From Lachnospiraceae bacterium (GTDB lineage: Bacteria; Bacillota; Clostridia; Lachnospirales; Lachnospiraceae), in contig JAFVCL010000089.1 of assembly GCA_017479285.1 (NCBI GenBank), positions 1 through 49,584 of the forward strand: a DNA stretch of 49,584 nucleotides, read 5' to 3'. The position numbers and the translations under genes are program-made. Below, piece by piece: positions 49,170 to 49,584 of this stretch. Under the pieces are notes generated by a model that saw nothing but the letters and a program-made list of their open reading frames with translations, was not told the origin of the DNA and made no database searches. Every line of letters starts with the position of its first letter. Positions within the stretch are counted from its first letter, which is position 1.

Positions 49170-49584
49170 TTACAGCTGGGGTCCTGCTGCAACAAGTGCC
49201 TTGCCTGCCTCATTGGTCTCATACTTCTTGAAGTTCTTGATGAATCTTCCGGCAAGATCCTTTGCCTTGGTCTCCCACTCGGAAGCGTCAGCATAGGTGT
49301 CTCTGGGGTCGAGGATCTCGGTGCTTACGCCGGGAAGCTCGGTAGGAACCTCGAAATCGAAGTAAGGGATCTTCTTGGTAGGAGCCTTCTTGATATCGCC
49401 GTTAAGGATAGCATCGATGATTCCTCTGGTGTCGGGAATGGAAATTCTCTTTCCGGTTCCGTTCCATCCGGTGTTTACAAGGTATGCCTTAGCACCAGAC
49501 TTCTGCATCTTCTTAACAAGCTCCTCGCCGTACTTGGTAGGATGAAGCTCGAGGAATGCCTGTCCGAAGCAAGCTGAGAAGGTA
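49170..49584 (-). CDS. pckA: ATP-dependent phosphoenolpyruvate carboxykinase (C-terminal part, cut by window edge)
   Basis: Only the last 137 residues are in the window; the gene continues beyond 49584. The frame reads [20 protein letters not shown], then [19 protein letters not shown] and TRGIIDAIL, typical of the C-terminal end of ATP-PEPCK, and ends with [13 protein letters not shown]. The enzyme interconverts oxaloacetate and PEP; in fermenting anaerobes it often fixes CO2 with ATP gain. A GC-rich terminator follows. No damage is seen in the visible part. Confidence 0.93.
   Translation of the reverse strand, partial: TFSACFGQAFLELHPTKYGEELVKKMQKSGAKAYLVNTGWNGTGKRISIPDTRGIIDAILNGDIKKAPTKKIPYFDFEVPTELPGVSTEILDPRDTYADASEWETKAKDLAGRFIKNFKKYETNEAGKALVAAGPQL

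Noticed and set aside
1..49584. Prophage, insertion sequence or integrative element
   Set aside because: No transposase, integrase, phage or conjugation gene was found; gene content and style are even along the window, apart from the small palindromic element near the start.

Overview
The window looks like a chromosomal segment of an anaerobic Gram-positive Clostridia, most like Lachnospiraceae (Butyrivibrio/Roseburia type). The signs are sortases of classes B and C, LPXTG anchors, AGGAGG-type ribosome binding sites, a Rex redox repressor, a clostridial-looking 6S RNA, ATP-dependent PEP carboxykinase, and long co-directional runs of genes. Almost everything is on the minus strand; the plus-strand genes are an AraC regulator, a hypothetical gene at 28.8 kb and a hybrid histidine kinase at 46.2 kb. 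No tRNA, rRNA, transposase, phage or CRISPR sequence was recognised.

Region by region. 1-330: a 185-bp imperfect palindrome with terminal inverted repeats, in front of an AraC-type regulator. 1.2-3.8 kb: rex, a coiled-coil hypothetical and alr, with a Rex-like operator just downstream of the rex promoter. 3.9-10 kb: a signalling set of a large membrane hybrid histidine kinase with HPt, a double-receiver response regulator, and a secreted repeat protein. 10.1-14.3 kb: an ABC-F ATPase, then a GntR/FCD regulator and NADP-isocitrate dehydrogenase, whose promoter carries a perfect 10-bp palindrome over the -10 box.

14.4-28.4 kb: a 12-gene surface-fibre operon. It starts with a small coiled-coil protein and a type I signal peptidase, continues with an LPETG adhesin of about 1520 residues, an LPSTG major pilin and a class C (pilin-polymerising) sortase, then a pilin-like protein without an anchor, two proteins with SipW-type signal peptides, two further membrane-anchored proteins, a SipW-like signal peptidase and a class B sortase. 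The leader region holds six heptamers at an 11-bp period and two mutually exclusive hairpins, one terminator-like.

29.5-38.6 kb: a lipid/acyl cluster under one good promoter: PilZ protein, acyl-AMP ligase fused to an ACP domain, tandem two-domain acyltransferase, free ACP, LRAT-domain protein, alpha/beta hydrolase, then (after a terminator-like hairpin) FakB-like DegV protein, FakA-like kinase and a second hydrolase with a cysteine nucleophile. Together they suggest capture, activation and re-esterification of fatty acids, possibly tuned by c-di-GMP. The acyltransferase ends in a TGA after which 16 further in-frame codons run to the ACP gene.

38.6-45.8 kb: queA, an M18 aminopeptidase, pheT, pheS and a YihY-family membrane protein. 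pheT has an in-frame TAG at codon 23, the most surprising single-base feature here. 45.8-46.05 kb: 6S RNA with promoter and terminator. 46.2-49.6 kb: a second hybrid histidine kinase, a small membrane protein and the 3' end of pckA, cut by the window edge.
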